DNA of 64,000 bases, taken from assembly GCF_014656135.1 (NCBI RefSeq), contig NZ_BNBV01000019.1, positions 1-64,000 on the forward strand, in the 5' to 3' direction. Below, piece by piece: positions 8,406-17,266 of this stretch. The position numbers and the translations under genes were made by a program. The notes under the pieces were generated by a model. That model was not told where the DNA came from and made no database searches. It was given only the letters and a program-made list of their open reading frames with translations. Numbering within the stretch: position 1 is the stretch's first letter; each line of letters opens with the position of its first letter. Source of the stretch: Streptomyces thermodiastaticus. GTDB taxonomy: Bacteria > Actinomycetota > Actinomycetes > Streptomycetales > Streptomycetaceae.

Positions 8406-9068
8406 GTGGCCGAGCAGAGGCGGAACGGCGGTGGCGCCACCGCCGGGACGCCCGCCGAGCGGACCGTGCGGGTGCGCAACCCGCGCGGACAGGGCGAGCG
8501 GCTGCGGGAGGAGATCCTGCGGGCGGCCGGGGGCCTGCTGGAGCAGGTGGGCAGCGAGGACGCGCTGTCGTTGCGCGCGGTGGCCCGGGAGGTCGGCATC
8601 GCGACCCCGAGCATCTACCGCCACTTCTCCGACAAGACCGACCTGGTGTGGGCGGTGCTGGCCGAGCACTACGAGCGGCTGGCCGGGATCATGGCCGAGG
8701 CCGACGCCTCGGCACCCGCCGACGATCCGCTGGAGCGGCTGCGCTCCCAGCTGACCGCGTACTGCCGTTTCGCGGTGGCGAACCCGGCGAAGTACCGCCT
8801 GATGTGCGAGACCTGGCAGACCCCTGTGGACGAGGAACGCCTGCACGGTCACCCGGCGGGGCTGCTGCTGCGCGGTCTGAGCCGGGCGCTCACCGCGTGC
8901 GAGGAGGGCGGCTGGCGGGTGCGGGGCACCCGCGAGGAGGCGCCGTACATGCTGTGGTACGCGCTGCACGGCCGGATCGCTCTGTGGCAGGTCATGCCGC
9001 GCCGCAAGGACACCGTCCGGCTGGACCGGTTCGTCGACGAACTGCTGAACCTGATGCTGGAGCGCTGA
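8406..9068 (+). CDS. TetR-family transcriptional regulator
   Basis: The product is 220 residues. The helix-turn-helix lies at about 40-75 (LSLRAVAREVGIATPSIYRHFSDKTDLVW), a textbook TetR N-terminus, followed by an all-helical ligand domain ending MPRRKDTVRLDRFVDELL. The GTG at 8406 was chosen because GAGGGAGG lies 7 bases upstream; an in-frame GTG at 8250 has no such site. The gene is 218 bp ahead of a P450 operon, whose leader has a perfect 16-bp palindrome typical of TetR operators. It likely represses that operon and is released by the P450 substrate (inference). Confidence 0.9.
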   Translation: MAEQRRNGGGATAGTPAERTVRVRNPRGQGERLREEILRAAGGLLEQVGSEDALSLRAVAREVGIATPSIYRHFSDKTDLVWAVLAEHYERLAGIMAEADASAPADDPLERLRSQLTAYCRFAVANPAKYRLMCETWQTPVDEERLHGHPAGLLLRGLSRALTACEEGGWRVRGTREEAPYMLWYALHGRIALWQVMPRRKDTVRLDRFVDELLNLMLER

Positions 9069-9245
9069 CGCGGCACCCCGCCGCGCACGGGCCGCAGGCC
9101 TGTGACCATCCGGCGCCTCGACGCCCCCTGCGCAACGCTCCCGTCCGGCGCGCCCGTCGCCCGTCCGCTCGTCCACCGACCCTCCGGTCGGTCTTCACCA
9201 TGTCTGCGACAGGGGTCACGGCACACCCTGGGGATACAGATGTAA

Positions 9246-9261
9246 GCTAACAGCTGTTAGC
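9246..9261 (+). promoter_or_regulatory. Perfect 16-bp palindrome, likely TetR operator
   Basis: GCTAACAGCTGTTAGC is a perfect palindrome centred 33 bases before the P450 start codon, in a stretch less GC-rich than its surroundings. A TetR gene lies immediately upstream. A small hairpin (ACCGACC/GGTCGGT, 9175-9192) precedes it between TetR and the operator. Confidence 0.7.
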
Positions 9262-9286
9262 CAACGTCTCCTCCTCAAGGAGCGGC

Positions 9287-10507
9287 ATGACCACCGCACC
9301 TCTCCCCCCACTTCCCACCCGGCCTCCTTCCGGCTGCCCCTTCGATCCGCCCGAGGGCCTTGACCGGCTGCGGGCCGAGGAGCCCCTGTCGAAGGTCGCC
9401 CTGGACGACGGCACCTGGGCCTGGCTGGCCACCCGCTACGCGGATGTGCGGGCGATCCTCGGTGACGCCCGCTTCAGCTCGGACACCAACACTCCCGGTT
9501 ATCCGGTCAGCGGCATGACCGGCGGCGGGCCGCGTCCCGGCGCCACCCGCGGCTTCATCCGCATGGACCCGCCCGAGCACACCCGGCTGCGCCGCATGGT
9601 CACCCGCGACTTCATGGTCAAGCGGGTCGAGGAGCTGCGCCCGACCCTGCAGAAGCTCACCGACGAGCTGTGCGACGCCATGGAACGCGTCGACCGCTCC
9701 GAGCACCCCGTCGACCTGGTCAAGGCCCTCGCTCTGCCGCTGCCGTCGCTCGCCATCAGCCTGCTGCTGGGCGTGCCCTACGAGGACCACGAGACCTTCC
9801 AGCGGCTCACCGGCGCCCTGCTCTCCCGGGAGATCTCCGAGGAGGACCGGGGCGCGGCCCGGGCCGAGCTCCTGGAGTACATCGACCGCCTCGTCGAGTC
9901 GAAGAAGTCCGAGCCGGGCGACGACATCCTCAGCCGGCTGGTCACCGAGCGGTACGACAAGGGCGAGCTGACCCACGAGGACCTCGTCGCGTTCGCCGTC
10001 CTGCTGCTGGTCGCCGGGCACGAGACGACGGCCAACATGATCGGTCTGAGCGCCCTGACCCTGATGCTCGACCGGGACACCGCCGGCCGGCTGCGCGAGG
10101 ACCCCGCCCTGATCCGCGGTGCCGTCGAGGAGCTGCTGCGCTTCCACAGCATCATCCGCAACGGCCCGCGCCGCGCCGCTCTGGAGGACGTCGAGGTCGG
10201 CGGGCAGCTGATCCGCAAGGGCGAGGGCGTCATCGTGGCCGTGCCGTCCGCCAACCGGGACGAGGACGTCTTCCCCGATGCCGGCCGGCTCGACATCCGC
10301 CGCCCCAACGCCCAGCACCACGTGGCCTTCGGCTACGGCATCCACCAGTGCCTGGGGCAGGCGCTGGCCCGCGCCGAGCTGCAGGTGGTCATCACCACCC
10401 TGCTGCGCCGCTTCCCCACGATGCGCCCGGCCGTGCCGCTGGAGGAGATCCCCTTCCGCACCGACATGGTCATCTACGGCTGCCACGCCCTGCCGGTCAC
10501 CTGGTGA
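9287..10507 (+). CDS. Cytochrome P450 (CYP105-like)
   Basis: This is a complete 406-residue bacterial P450. Landmarks are the I-helix AGHETTAN from residue 243, the EELLR of the K-helix ExxR motif, and the haem loop FGYGIHQCLGQALARAE with Cys355 as thiolate ligand. N-terminal features such as DARFSSDTNTPGYP and the overall layout resemble CYP105, a Streptomyces family acting on drugs and secondary metabolites. The ATG at 9287 has AAGGAG upstream. The next two genes encode its own ferredoxin and reductase, so the whole electron chain is in one transcript. Substrate unknown. Confidence 0.95.
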   Translation: MTTAPLPPLPTRPPSGCPFDPPEGLDRLRAEEPLSKVALDDGTWAWLATRYADVRAILGDARFSSDTNTPGYPVSGMTGGGPRPGATRGFIRMDPPEHTRLRRMVTRDFMVKRVEELRPTLQKLTDELCDAMERVDRSEHPVDLVKALALPLPSLAISLLLGVPYEDHETFQRLTGALLSREISEEDRGAARAELLEYIDRLVESKKSEPGDDILSRLVTERYDKGELTHEDLVAFAVLLLVAGHETTANMIGLSALTLMLDRDTAGRLREDPALIRGAVEELLRFHSIIRNGPRRAALEDVEVGGQLIRKGEGVIVAVPSANRDEDVFPDAGRLDIRRPNAQHHVAFGYGIHQCLGQALARAELQVVITTLLRRFPTMRPAVPLEEIPFRTDMVIYGCHALPVTW

Positions 10508-10552
10508 CCTCTCCCGTCGCGCATCACCCCCCCACCTCACAAGGAGCACCCC

Positions 10553-10747
10553 ATGCAGATCACCATCGACGAGGCGAAATGCTGCGGCGCCGGCCAGTGC
10601 GTGCTGGTGGCCCCCGAGGTCTTCGACCAGCGGGACGAGGACGGCATCGTCGTGCTGCTCGACGCCTCCCCGGCCGCCGCACAGCACGCCGCGGTCCGTG
10701 AGGCCGCCACCATCTGCCCGGCCGCGGCCATCCAGGTGCGGCAATGA
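10553..10747 (+). CDS. Small ferredoxin, [3Fe-4S] type
   Basis: The 64-residue protein has Cys10-x2-Ala13-x2-Cys16 and a third Cys in TICPAAAI, the CxxAxxC...CP pattern of [3Fe-4S] ferredoxins that feed Streptomyces P450s. Cys11 next to Cys10 is an extra cysteine. The ATG has AAGGAG 8 bases before it, and the stop overlaps the reductase start by 4 bp. The Ala in place of the fourth Cys predicts a three-iron cluster (family knowledge). Confidence 0.93.
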   Translation: MQITIDEAKCCGAGQCVLVAPEVFDQRDEDGIVVLLDASPAAAQHAAVREAATICPAAAIQVRQ

Positions 10748-12009
10748 CCGCCGCCCGACACCGCATCGCCGTGGTGGGCGCGGCCGCGGCCGGTCTGGCC
10801 GCGGCGGAGGCGCTGCGCCGCCTTGGCTGGGACGGGGTGATCACCCTCGTCGGCGACGAACCCCGGCCGCCCTACGACCGGCCGCCGCTGTCCAAGCAGG
10901 TCCTCAGCGGAGCCTGGGAGCCGGAGCGGACCACGCTGCGGGACACCTCCCAGCTCGCCGCGCTGGACCTGGACCTCAGGCTGGGCACCCGCGCGGTCGC
11001 CTACGACCCGGTGGAGCGCACGCTCACCCTGGACGGCGACCGCGGGGACGTGCTGCGGTGCGCCGGGGTGATCGCCGCCACCGGGGTCACGCCGCGCACC
11101 CTGCCCGGCACCGACGGGCTGCGGGGCGTGCACGTGCTGCGGACCCTGGACGACGCGCTTGCCCTGCGCCGGCGGCTGGCCGTGCCCGGCCGGCGGCTGG
11201 CCGTCGTCGGCAGCGGCGTGCTCGGCGCCGAGGCCGCCGCCGTGGCCCGCGCCCTGGGCCATCACGTGGAGCTGATCGGCAGCCAGGCCACCCCGATGGA
11301 GCGGGTGCTGGGCCGTGAGGTCGGGGAGCTGCTGGCCGAGGTGCACCGCGCCCACGGCGTCGCCCTGCGTCCGGGGCGGGCGGCCACCGGTGTCAGGGCC
11401 GAGTCGGGCCGGGCGACCGGCGTCGTCCTCACCGACGGCACCGTGGTGGAGGCCGACGACGTCCTGCTGGCCGTCGGCTCCGTCCCCGCCGTCGACTGGC
11501 TGCGCGGCCCCGGTGCCGAGGCGGCGGGTGTGGACCTGTCCGACGGGCTGGGCTGCGACGAGTTCTGCGCCGCGGCCGAGGGGCTGTACGGCGCCGGGGA
11601 CGTGGCCCGCTGGTACCACCCGGTGCTGCGGCGGCATCTGCGGGTCGAGCACCGGATGAACGCCGGCGAGCAGGGCCTGGCCGCCGCCCGCAACCTGCTG
11701 GCCGAGCTGGACCCGGAACGTTTCGGCGAGCGCCGTCCCTTCGCTCCCGTGCCCTACTTCTGGTCCGACCAGTACGACCTGAAACTGCAGGCGTACGGGG
11801 TCCTGGCCGGGGCGGAGCGCACCGAGGTGCTCCAGCTCGGGAAGGATCCGCTGCGGCTGGCCGCCCTGTACGGGACGTCCGGTCACGCCACCGGCGCCCT
11901 GGCGATCGGACTGACCCCTCGCCAGGCGCGGTCGCTGCGCGGGCTGGTCGCCACGCCGGCCGACTGGGCGCAGGCCCGTGCACGGCTGGCGGAGGCGGTG
12001 GACGCCTGA
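10744..12009 (+). CDS. FAD/NAD(P)H-dependent ferredoxin reductase
   Basis: The product is 421 residues with two Rossmann motifs: VGAAAAGLAAAEALRRLGW at the N-terminus for FAD and VVGSGVLGAEAAAVARALG for NAD(P)H. The FAD loop DEPRPPYDRPPLSKQ and the late GAGDVARW signature are typical of putidaredoxin-reductase-like enzymes. It passes electrons from NAD(P)H to the ferredoxin encoded just upstream (ATGA overlap) and so to the P450. The C-terminal domain has the usual YFWSDQYDLKLQ motif. A strong hairpin follows 18 bases after the stop. Confidence 0.93.
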   Translation: MTAARHRIAVVGAAAAGLAAAEALRRLGWDGVITLVGDEPRPPYDRPPLSKQVLSGAWEPERTTLRDTSQLAALDLDLRLGTRAVAYDPVERTLTLDGDRGDVLRCAGVIAATGVTPRTLPGTDGLRGVHVLRTLDDALALRRRLAVPGRRLAVVGSGVLGAEAAAVARALGHHVELIGSQATPMERVLGREVGELLAEVHRAHGVALRPGRAATGVRAESGRATGVVLTDGTVVEADDVLLAVGSVPAVDWLRGPGAEAAGVDLSDGLGCDEFCAAAEGLYGAGDVARWYHPVLRRHLRVEHRMNAGEQGLAAARNLLAELDPERFGERRPFAPVPYFWSDQYDLKLQAYGVLAGAERTEVLQLGKDPLRLAALYGTSGHATGALAIGLTPRQARSLRGLVATPADWAQARARLAEAVDA

Positions 12010-12027
12010 GACGCCGTGCCCACCGCT

Positions 12028-12059
12028 GCGTGCCCCGCTCTCCCGCGAGCGGGGCACGC
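12028..12059 (+). terminator. Hairpin terminator of the P450 operon
   Basis: A perfect 13-bp stem, GCGTGCCCCGCTC (12028-12040) and GAGCGGGGCACGC (12047-12059), with a 6-base loop, lies directly after the reductase stop. Confidence 0.75.
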
Positions 12060-12176
12060 GTCCGCCCGGGCCGCGAGACGGACGGGACAGGGGGTTCCGC
12101 GTCACGGCCGAGCTGCGATCATGGGCTGACCGACGGCAGGCCCGCCGCCGGCCCGCCTCAGCCAGCAGGAGGTCCC

Positions 12177-13379
12177 ATGGCCCTCGACGTCGAAGCGATC
12201 CGCGCGCACATCCCCGCGCTGAAGTCCGGCTCCGCGCGTTTCGACGCACCCGGCGGCACCCAGATGCCGCAGCCGGTCATCGAGGCGATCGCCGAGGCCC
12301 TGAGCCGTCCGCTGGCCAACCGGGGACAGGTCACGGAGGGCGAGCGCAACGCGGACGCCCTGGTCACGCAGGCCCGGGCGGCCCTGGGGGACCTGCTCGG
12401 GGTGCAGCCGCGGGGCGTGGTGTTCGGCCGCAGCGCGACCCAGCTGGCGTACGACCTGTCCCGGACGCTCGCCAAGGACTGGAGGCCGGGCGACGAGGTG
12501 GTCGTCACCCGGCTGGACCACGACTCCAACATCCGCCCGTGGGTGCAGGCGGCCCAGGCCGCGGGCGCCACGGTGCGCTGGGCGGACTTCGACCCGGACA
12601 CCGGTGAGCTGCGCCCGGAGCATGTGGCGGCGGTGCTGACCGAGCGCACCCGGCTGGTCGCGGTGACCGCGGCCTCCAACCTGACCGGCACCCGCCCCGA
12701 CGTCCCGGCCCTGGCCGCGCCGGCGCACGAGGCGGGTGCCCTGCTGCACGTGGACGCGGTGCACTACGCCGCGCACGCCGCCGTCGACCTGGCCGCGCTG
12801 GGTGCGGACACCCTGGTGTGCTCGCCGTACAAGTTCCTCGGGCCGCACCTGGGGGTGCTGGCGGCCGACCCGGAGTTCCTGCAGACCCTGCGCCCGGACA
12901 AGCTGCTGCCCTCCAGCGATGCGGTGCCCGAGCGGTTCGAGCTGGGCACGCTGCCGTACGAGCTGCTGGCCGGCACCCGGGCCGCGGTGGACTTCCTCGC
13001 GGGGCTGGAGCCGGAGGCCCGCGGCAGCCGCCGGGAGCGTCTGGTGGCCTCCTTCGCGGCGCTGGAGTCGCACGAGGACGCGCTGCGCGCACGGATCGAG
13101 CAGGGCCTGGCGGACCTCGGCGGGATCACCGTGCACTCGCGGGCCGCGCACCGTACGCCGACGCTGCTGTTCACCGTGGCGGGCATGGCTCCGGCCGAGG
13201 TCTCGCGGCATCTGGCCGAGCACGCCGTGGACGCCCCCGCGGGGACGTTCTACGCGGTCGAGGCCGCGCACCGGCTCGGTCTGGGCGACGAGGGCGGTGT
13301 CCGTGTCGGGCTGGCGCCCTACAGCAGTGCCGAGGACGTCGACCGGCTGCTGGCGGCGCTGTCCCGGCTGCCCCGCTGA
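12177..13379 (+). CDS. Cysteine desulfurase-like PLP enzyme
   Basis: The 400-residue protein has the fold-type I aminotransferase class V layout: a glycine-rich start (RFDAPGGTQMP), the PLP-phosphate and ring contacts in VVTRLDHDSNIRPW and LLHVDAVHYAAH, and the Schiff-base lysine Lys219 in CSPYKFLGPHLG. It belongs to the cysteine-desulfurase-like group, but no Suf or Isc partner is nearby and the true substrate is open. The ATG at 12177 follows AGGAGG. Its own promoter should lie in the gap after the P450 terminator. It converges with the GH31 gene. Confidence 0.85.
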   Translation: MALDVEAIRAHIPALKSGSARFDAPGGTQMPQPVIEAIAEALSRPLANRGQVTEGERNADALVTQARAALGDLLGVQPRGVVFGRSATQLAYDLSRTLAKDWRPGDEVVVTRLDHDSNIRPWVQAAQAAGATVRWADFDPDTGELRPEHVAAVLTERTRLVAVTAASNLTGTRPDVPALAAPAHEAGALLHVDAVHYAAHAAVDLAALGADTLVCSPYKFLGPHLGVLAADPEFLQTLRPDKLLPSSDAVPERFELGTLPYELLAGTRAAVDFLAGLEPEARGSRRERLVASFAALESHEDALRARIEQGLADLGGITVHSRAAHRTPTLLFTVAGMAPAEVSRHLAEHAVDAPAGTFYAVEAAHRLGLGDEGGVRVGLAPYSSAEDVDRLLAALSRLPR

Positions 13380-13471
13380 CGGCCCGGGGCGGGCGCGGCG
13401 CGGACCTGCGGGCATGCGCGGCTGCACAGGGCCCCGCGCGCACCCGCGCCCCGCGCCGGACGCCCGCCGGG

Positions 13472-15742
13472 TCAGCCCAGCGGCAGGGTGACCTCGCCGG
13501 TTCCCTCGGCGCTCGCCCCGCCCGGCACGCGGACGGTGAAGGGGGCGTCGGTGCCGTCGGCGGTGACCCGCAGCACGTCGCCCTCGCGCCGGACCCGGTA
13601 GGTGGCGGCCGGGGCGCCCGTGCGGTCGGGGACGGTGACCTCGTGCGTGCAGCCGGGCGCGGCGGCCGGGTGGACGAGGAGGGTGAGGCCGGCCAGCCAG
13701 TCGCCGTCGGGGCGCCGGTCGTCGGCGGCCAGCGGCAGCACGGCGCCCTCGCGGACGTACAGCGGCAGGCTGTCGAAGCCGTGCCGCTCGGTGCGCCAGG
13801 CCGGGCCGGTGACCCGCTCGCCGCTGAGCAGATGCGTCCAGGTGCCCTCGGGGAGGTACACCTCCACCGTGCCGTCCTCGCTGAACACCGGCGCGACCAG
13901 CAGGTCGGGGCCGAGCATGTACTGGCGGTCCAGGGTTCGGCAGGCCGGGTCGTGCGGGAACTCCAGGACCATGGGCCGCATCACCGGCACACCCGTGCGG
14001 TGCGCCTCGACGGCGGCGCCGTACAGGTACGGCATGAGGCGGTGTTTGAGCAGGGTGAAACGCCGGGCGACGTCGACCGCCTCCTCGCCGAACGCCCACG
14101 GCACCCGGTAGGACGACGATCCGTGCAGGCGGCTGTGGGAGGACAGCAGGCCGAAGGCCAGCCAGCGTTTGAACACCGCCGGGTCGGGTGTGCCCTCGAA
14201 GCCGCCGATGTCGTGGCTCCAGAAACCGAAGCCGCTCAGCGACAGCGACAGCCCGCCCCGGAGGGACTCGGCCATCGCCTCGAAGGAGGACCAGCAGTCG
14301 CCGCCCCAGTGCACCGGGTACTGCTGGCCGCCGGCGGTGGCGGAGCGGGCGAAGAGGACCGCCTCGCCCCGGCCGCGTTCCCGCTCCAGCAGCTCGAAGA
14401 CGGTCCGGTTGTACAGGTGGGTGTAGTAGTTGTGCATCCGCTCCGGGTCGCTTCCGTCGTGCCAGACGACGTCGGTGGGAATGCGCTCGCCGAAGTCCGT
14501 CTTGAAGCAGTCCACGCCCTGGTCCAGCAGCGGCTTCAGCTTGGACTGGAACCACGCGCGGGCGGCGGGGCTGGTGAAGTCGACCAGGCCCATGCCGGCC
14601 TGCCACAGGTCCCACTGCCACACGTCGCCGTTCGGGCGGCGCACCAGGTGTCCCAGCGCGGCCGCCTCCTCGAACAGGGGCGACTTCTGCGCGATGTAGG
14701 GGTTGATCCACACACTGATCCGCAGGCCCTTGTCCTTGAGCCGGGCCAGCATGCCCTCCGGGTCGGGGAACACCTCCGGGTCCCAGGCGAAGTCGCACCA
14801 CTGGTACTCGCGCATCCAGAAGCAGTCGAAGTGGAAGACGGACAGCGGGATGCCGCGCTCGGCCATGCCGTCGACGAAGGACGTCACGGTGTGCTCGTCG
14901 TAGTCGGTGGTGAAGGAGGTGGTGAGCCACAGGCCGAACGACCAGGCGGGCGGCAGGGCGGGCCGGCCGGTGAGGGCCGTGTAGCGGGTGAGCACGTCCT
15001 TCGGGGCGGGCCCGGCGACGACGTAGTACTCCAGGCTCTGGTCCTCGACGCTGAACTGGACCTGTCCCACGGACTCCGAGCCGATCTCGTAGGAGACCTT
15101 CCCGGGGTGGTTGACGAAGACGCCGTAGCCGCGTGAGGAGAGGTGGAACGGCACGTTCTTGTAGGCCTGTTCGCTGCTGGTGCCGCCGTCGGCCTGCCAG
15201 ATGTCGACGACCTGTCCGTTCTTGACGAACGGGGTGAAGCGCTCGCCGAGGCCGTAGATCTGCTCGCCCACGCCGAGCCCGAGCCGGGTCAGCATGTGAT
15301 GGGCTCCGTCGGGGGTGGTGGCGAAGGCGGTGCTGCGCGCGCCGGCGCGGGTCAGTTCGCGCCCGTCGGCGTCGTGGAAGCTCAGCGTCCACGGTCGTGA
15401 GCTGTCCAGGCGCACGGTGAGCGGGCCGCTGGTCAGCTCGGTGACGGCGCCGTCCTGGCGGACCGTACCCGCGCCGTCCGCCGGGCCGCCGAGGGCGAAC
15501 TCGGGGCCCGGGCGCCGGGTGCCCGCGTGATGGGTGACCCGGACGCCGATCACACCCTCCAGGGGGGAGAAACACTCGGCGGTGAGCAGCGGCGCGTTCA
15601 GGGTGTCCCCTCGGTGCGTCACCTTCTTCACGGCGGCATAGCTGGTGAAGCGCTTCGCTTCGGCACGCACATCACGCACCTGTGTGGCATAGGAGATCTG
15701 CACGCCGTCGCGGATACGCCAGAAGCCATCGGTGAACTTCAT
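13472..15742 (-). CDS. yicI: GH31 alpha-xylosidase (YicI type)
   Basis: This 756-residue glycoside hydrolase removes alpha-xylosyl residues from the non-reducing ends of xyloglucan-type oligosaccharides. With the start at 15742 the numbering matches E. coli YicI exactly: nucleophile Asp416 in CFKTDFGERI and acid/base Asp482 in VHWGGDCW. Other GH31 marks are FHFDCFWMREYQWCDF and GFGFWSHDIGGFEG. An in-frame ATG one codon upstream is possible but places GAGG too close. No signal peptide is seen, so it acts in the cytoplasm on imported sugar. The divergent sugar ABC operon is the obvious supplier. Confidence 0.93.
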   Translation of the reverse strand: MKFTDGFWRIRDGVQISYATQVRDVRAEAKRFTSYAAVKKVTHRGDTLNAPLLTAECFSPLEGVIGVRVTHHAGTRRPGPEFALGGPADGAGTVRQDGAVTELTSGPLTVRLDSSRPWTLSFHDADGRELTRAGARSTAFATTPDGAHHMLTRLGLGVGEQIYGLGERFTPFVKNGQVVDIWQADGGTSSEQAYKNVPFHLSSRGYGVFVNHPGKVSYEIGSESVGQVQFSVEDQSLEYYVVAGPAPKDVLTRYTALTGRPALPPAWSFGLWLTTSFTTDYDEHTVTSFVDGMAERGIPLSVFHFDCFWMREYQWCDFAWDPEVFPDPEGMLARLKDKGLRISVWINPYIAQKSPLFEEAAALGHLVRRPNGDVWQWDLWQAGMGLVDFTSPAARAWFQSKLKPLLDQGVDCFKTDFGERIPTDVVWHDGSDPERMHNYYTHLYNRTVFELLERERGRGEAVLFARSATAGGQQYPVHWGGDCWSSFEAMAESLRGGLSLSLSGFGFWSHDIGGFEGTPDPAVFKRWLAFGLLSSHSRLHGSSSYRVPWAFGEEAVDVARRFTLLKHRLMPYLYGAAVEAHRTGVPVMRPMVLEFPHDPACRTLDRQYMLGPDLLVAPVFSEDGTVEVYLPEGTWTHLLSGERVTGPAWRTERHGFDSLPLYVREGAVLPLAADDRRPDGDWLAGLTLLVHPAAAPGCTHEVTVPDRTGAPAATYRVRREGDVLRVTADGTDAPFTVRVPGGASAEGTGEVTLPLG

Positions 15743-16022
15743 CATCTTCCTCAAGGGAGCGGGGGCCGGCGGAGAGCGGTACGGGAGCGCCCCGGACGAG
15801 AGGCGATCGTACACACAGCTGCCCTCGATCACGAGCCTTGCACCGACAGAAACGGGCTATCACCTGCATCTACTACGCAATGAAGCGACTCGGCACGGTG
15901 CGTGACGTCACAAACGTGGTGCCGGGGTCTAGCGCCGCTCGGCTCCCGTGACGTATTAGTCATCCCACCGAACAAACGGGCTCGGTGCCGCGACCGAGTC
16001 GTACGACAGCAAGGGCCGCCCG
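15743..16022. promoter_or_regulatory. Divergent promoter region, xylosidase / sugar ABC operon
   Basis: This 280-bp divergent spacer contains a 10-bp palindrome GTGACGTCAC (15902-15911) and a second CGTGACGT at 15947-15954. These two GTGACGT elements, 45 bp apart, could be sites for a sugar-responsive regulator; none is encoded next to it. Assignment of -10/-35 boxes is not convincing on either strand. Confidence 0.4.
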
Positions 16023-17255
16023 ATGTCGAAGCGCTTCAACGCGAGCTTCAGCACGAGGATCGTCGCCGCCGCCTGTGTCCTGGTCGCCTCCGCGACACTG
16101 ACCGGATGCGGGCAGGACCGGGACGACGGTGTGTACACCGTCCTGAACTCCTCGACCGACGAGACGTATCACCGCTGGGACGCCGAGGCGATGGCCCGCT
16201 GCGGCAAGCAGCTGGGGATCACCATCGAGCAGCAGAGCGTTCCGGCCGCGCAGGTGATGACGAAGGCCCTGCGCATGGCGTCCTCGCGGTCGCTGCCGGA
16301 CATCGTGCAGTTCGACGCCTCGGAGATGCCGACCTTCGCCGAGGCGGGAGGTCTGATCGATCTCACCACGCTCGGGCTGAGCACCCGCGACATCCCGAAA
16401 GGCATCGTCGCCTTCGGCTCCTACAAGGGCACGTACTACGGCGCGGCCCGGTCCGTGAACACCCTCGCGCTCTTCTACAACAAGGACGTGCTCCGGCAGG
16501 CCGGTCTGCCGGTGCCCACCACCTGGGACGAGCTGCGCGCCACCGCGAAGAAGCTCACCCACGGCAAGCGGTACGGGCTGGCACTGAGCGCGGGCGGCGC
16601 CGAGGACGGCGTTTTCCAGTTCCTGCCGTTCATGTGGTCCAACGGCGGCGACGAGCGGACGCTGGACGGCCCGCGGGTCGTCGAGGCGCTCGACTTCTGG
16701 AAGGACCTGATCAAGGACGGCTCGCTGTCGAAGTCCACGGTCAGCTGGACGCAGGCGGACGTCAACGACCAGTTCATGGCCGGCAACGCGGCCATGATGA
16801 TCAACGGGCCGTGGCAGGTGGAGACGCTGAACACGGACAAGTCCCTGCACTGGGGCATCGCACCGATCCCGGTGCCGCGAGCGGGAGCGACGTCCGTCGG
16901 GCCCCTGGGCGGTGCGGTGCTGACGGTGCCGAACACCGGGGACACCGAGCGCGAGCGCATGGCCGGGCGGATCGTCGCCTGCCTGTCCAGCGAGAAGGAA
17001 CAGCTGACCTACGCCCTCAACAGCTGGATGGTCCCGGCCAACGAGAAGGCCGCCGCGGTGTGGCGCCGGCGGATGCCCGAACTGCAGGCCCTGGCCGGTC
17101 AGGTGGCTGCCGCCCGCTCCCGTACCGCCGAGCTCGGCGCCGGCTGGTCGAGCGTCTCGCTCGCCCTGCAGAGCGCCTTCCAGTCCGCCCTGACCGGCGA
17201 GTCCAGCCAGGCCGCCCTGAAGCGGGCCCAGCAGCGGGCCACGAGCGGAAATTGA
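16023..17255 (+). CDS. Sugar ABC transporter substrate-binding lipoprotein
   Basis: This is a 410-residue family 1 extracellular solute-binding protein. A basic N-terminus, hydrophobic core and lipobox (SATLTGC) mark it as a lipoprotein anchored outside the membrane. Typical marks are FYNKDVLRQAGLPVPTTWDEL and NAAMMINGPWQVE. It delivers an oligosaccharide to the two permeases encoded next. With the divergent alpha-xylosidase, an alpha-xyloside or xyloglucan oligosaccharide is the best guess. The first permease starts 11 bases after the stop. Confidence 0.92.
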   Translation: MSKRFNASFSTRIVAAACVLVASATLTGCGQDRDDGVYTVLNSSTDETYHRWDAEAMARCGKQLGITIEQQSVPAAQVMTKALRMASSRSLPDIVQFDASEMPTFAEAGGLIDLTTLGLSTRDIPKGIVAFGSYKGTYYGAARSVNTLALFYNKDVLRQAGLPVPTTWDELRATAKKLTHGKRYGLALSAGGAEDGVFQFLPFMWSNGGDERTLDGPRVVEALDFWKDLIKDGSLSKSTVSWTQADVNDQFMAGNAAMMINGPWQVETLNTDKSLHWGIAPIPVPRAGATSVGPLGGAVLTVPNTGDTERERMAGRIVACLSSEKEQLTYALNSWMVPANEKAAAVWRRRMPELQALAGQVAAARSRTAELGAGWSSVSLALQSAFQSALTGESSQAALKRAQQRATSGN

Positions 17256-17266
17256 GGTACGCACCC

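Noticed and set aside
12102..15575. A 1157-codon minus-strand open frame overlapping the GH31 gene in another frame
   Set aside because: Low-complexity Arg/Pro/Gly composition; the GH31 frame has exact catalytic residues.
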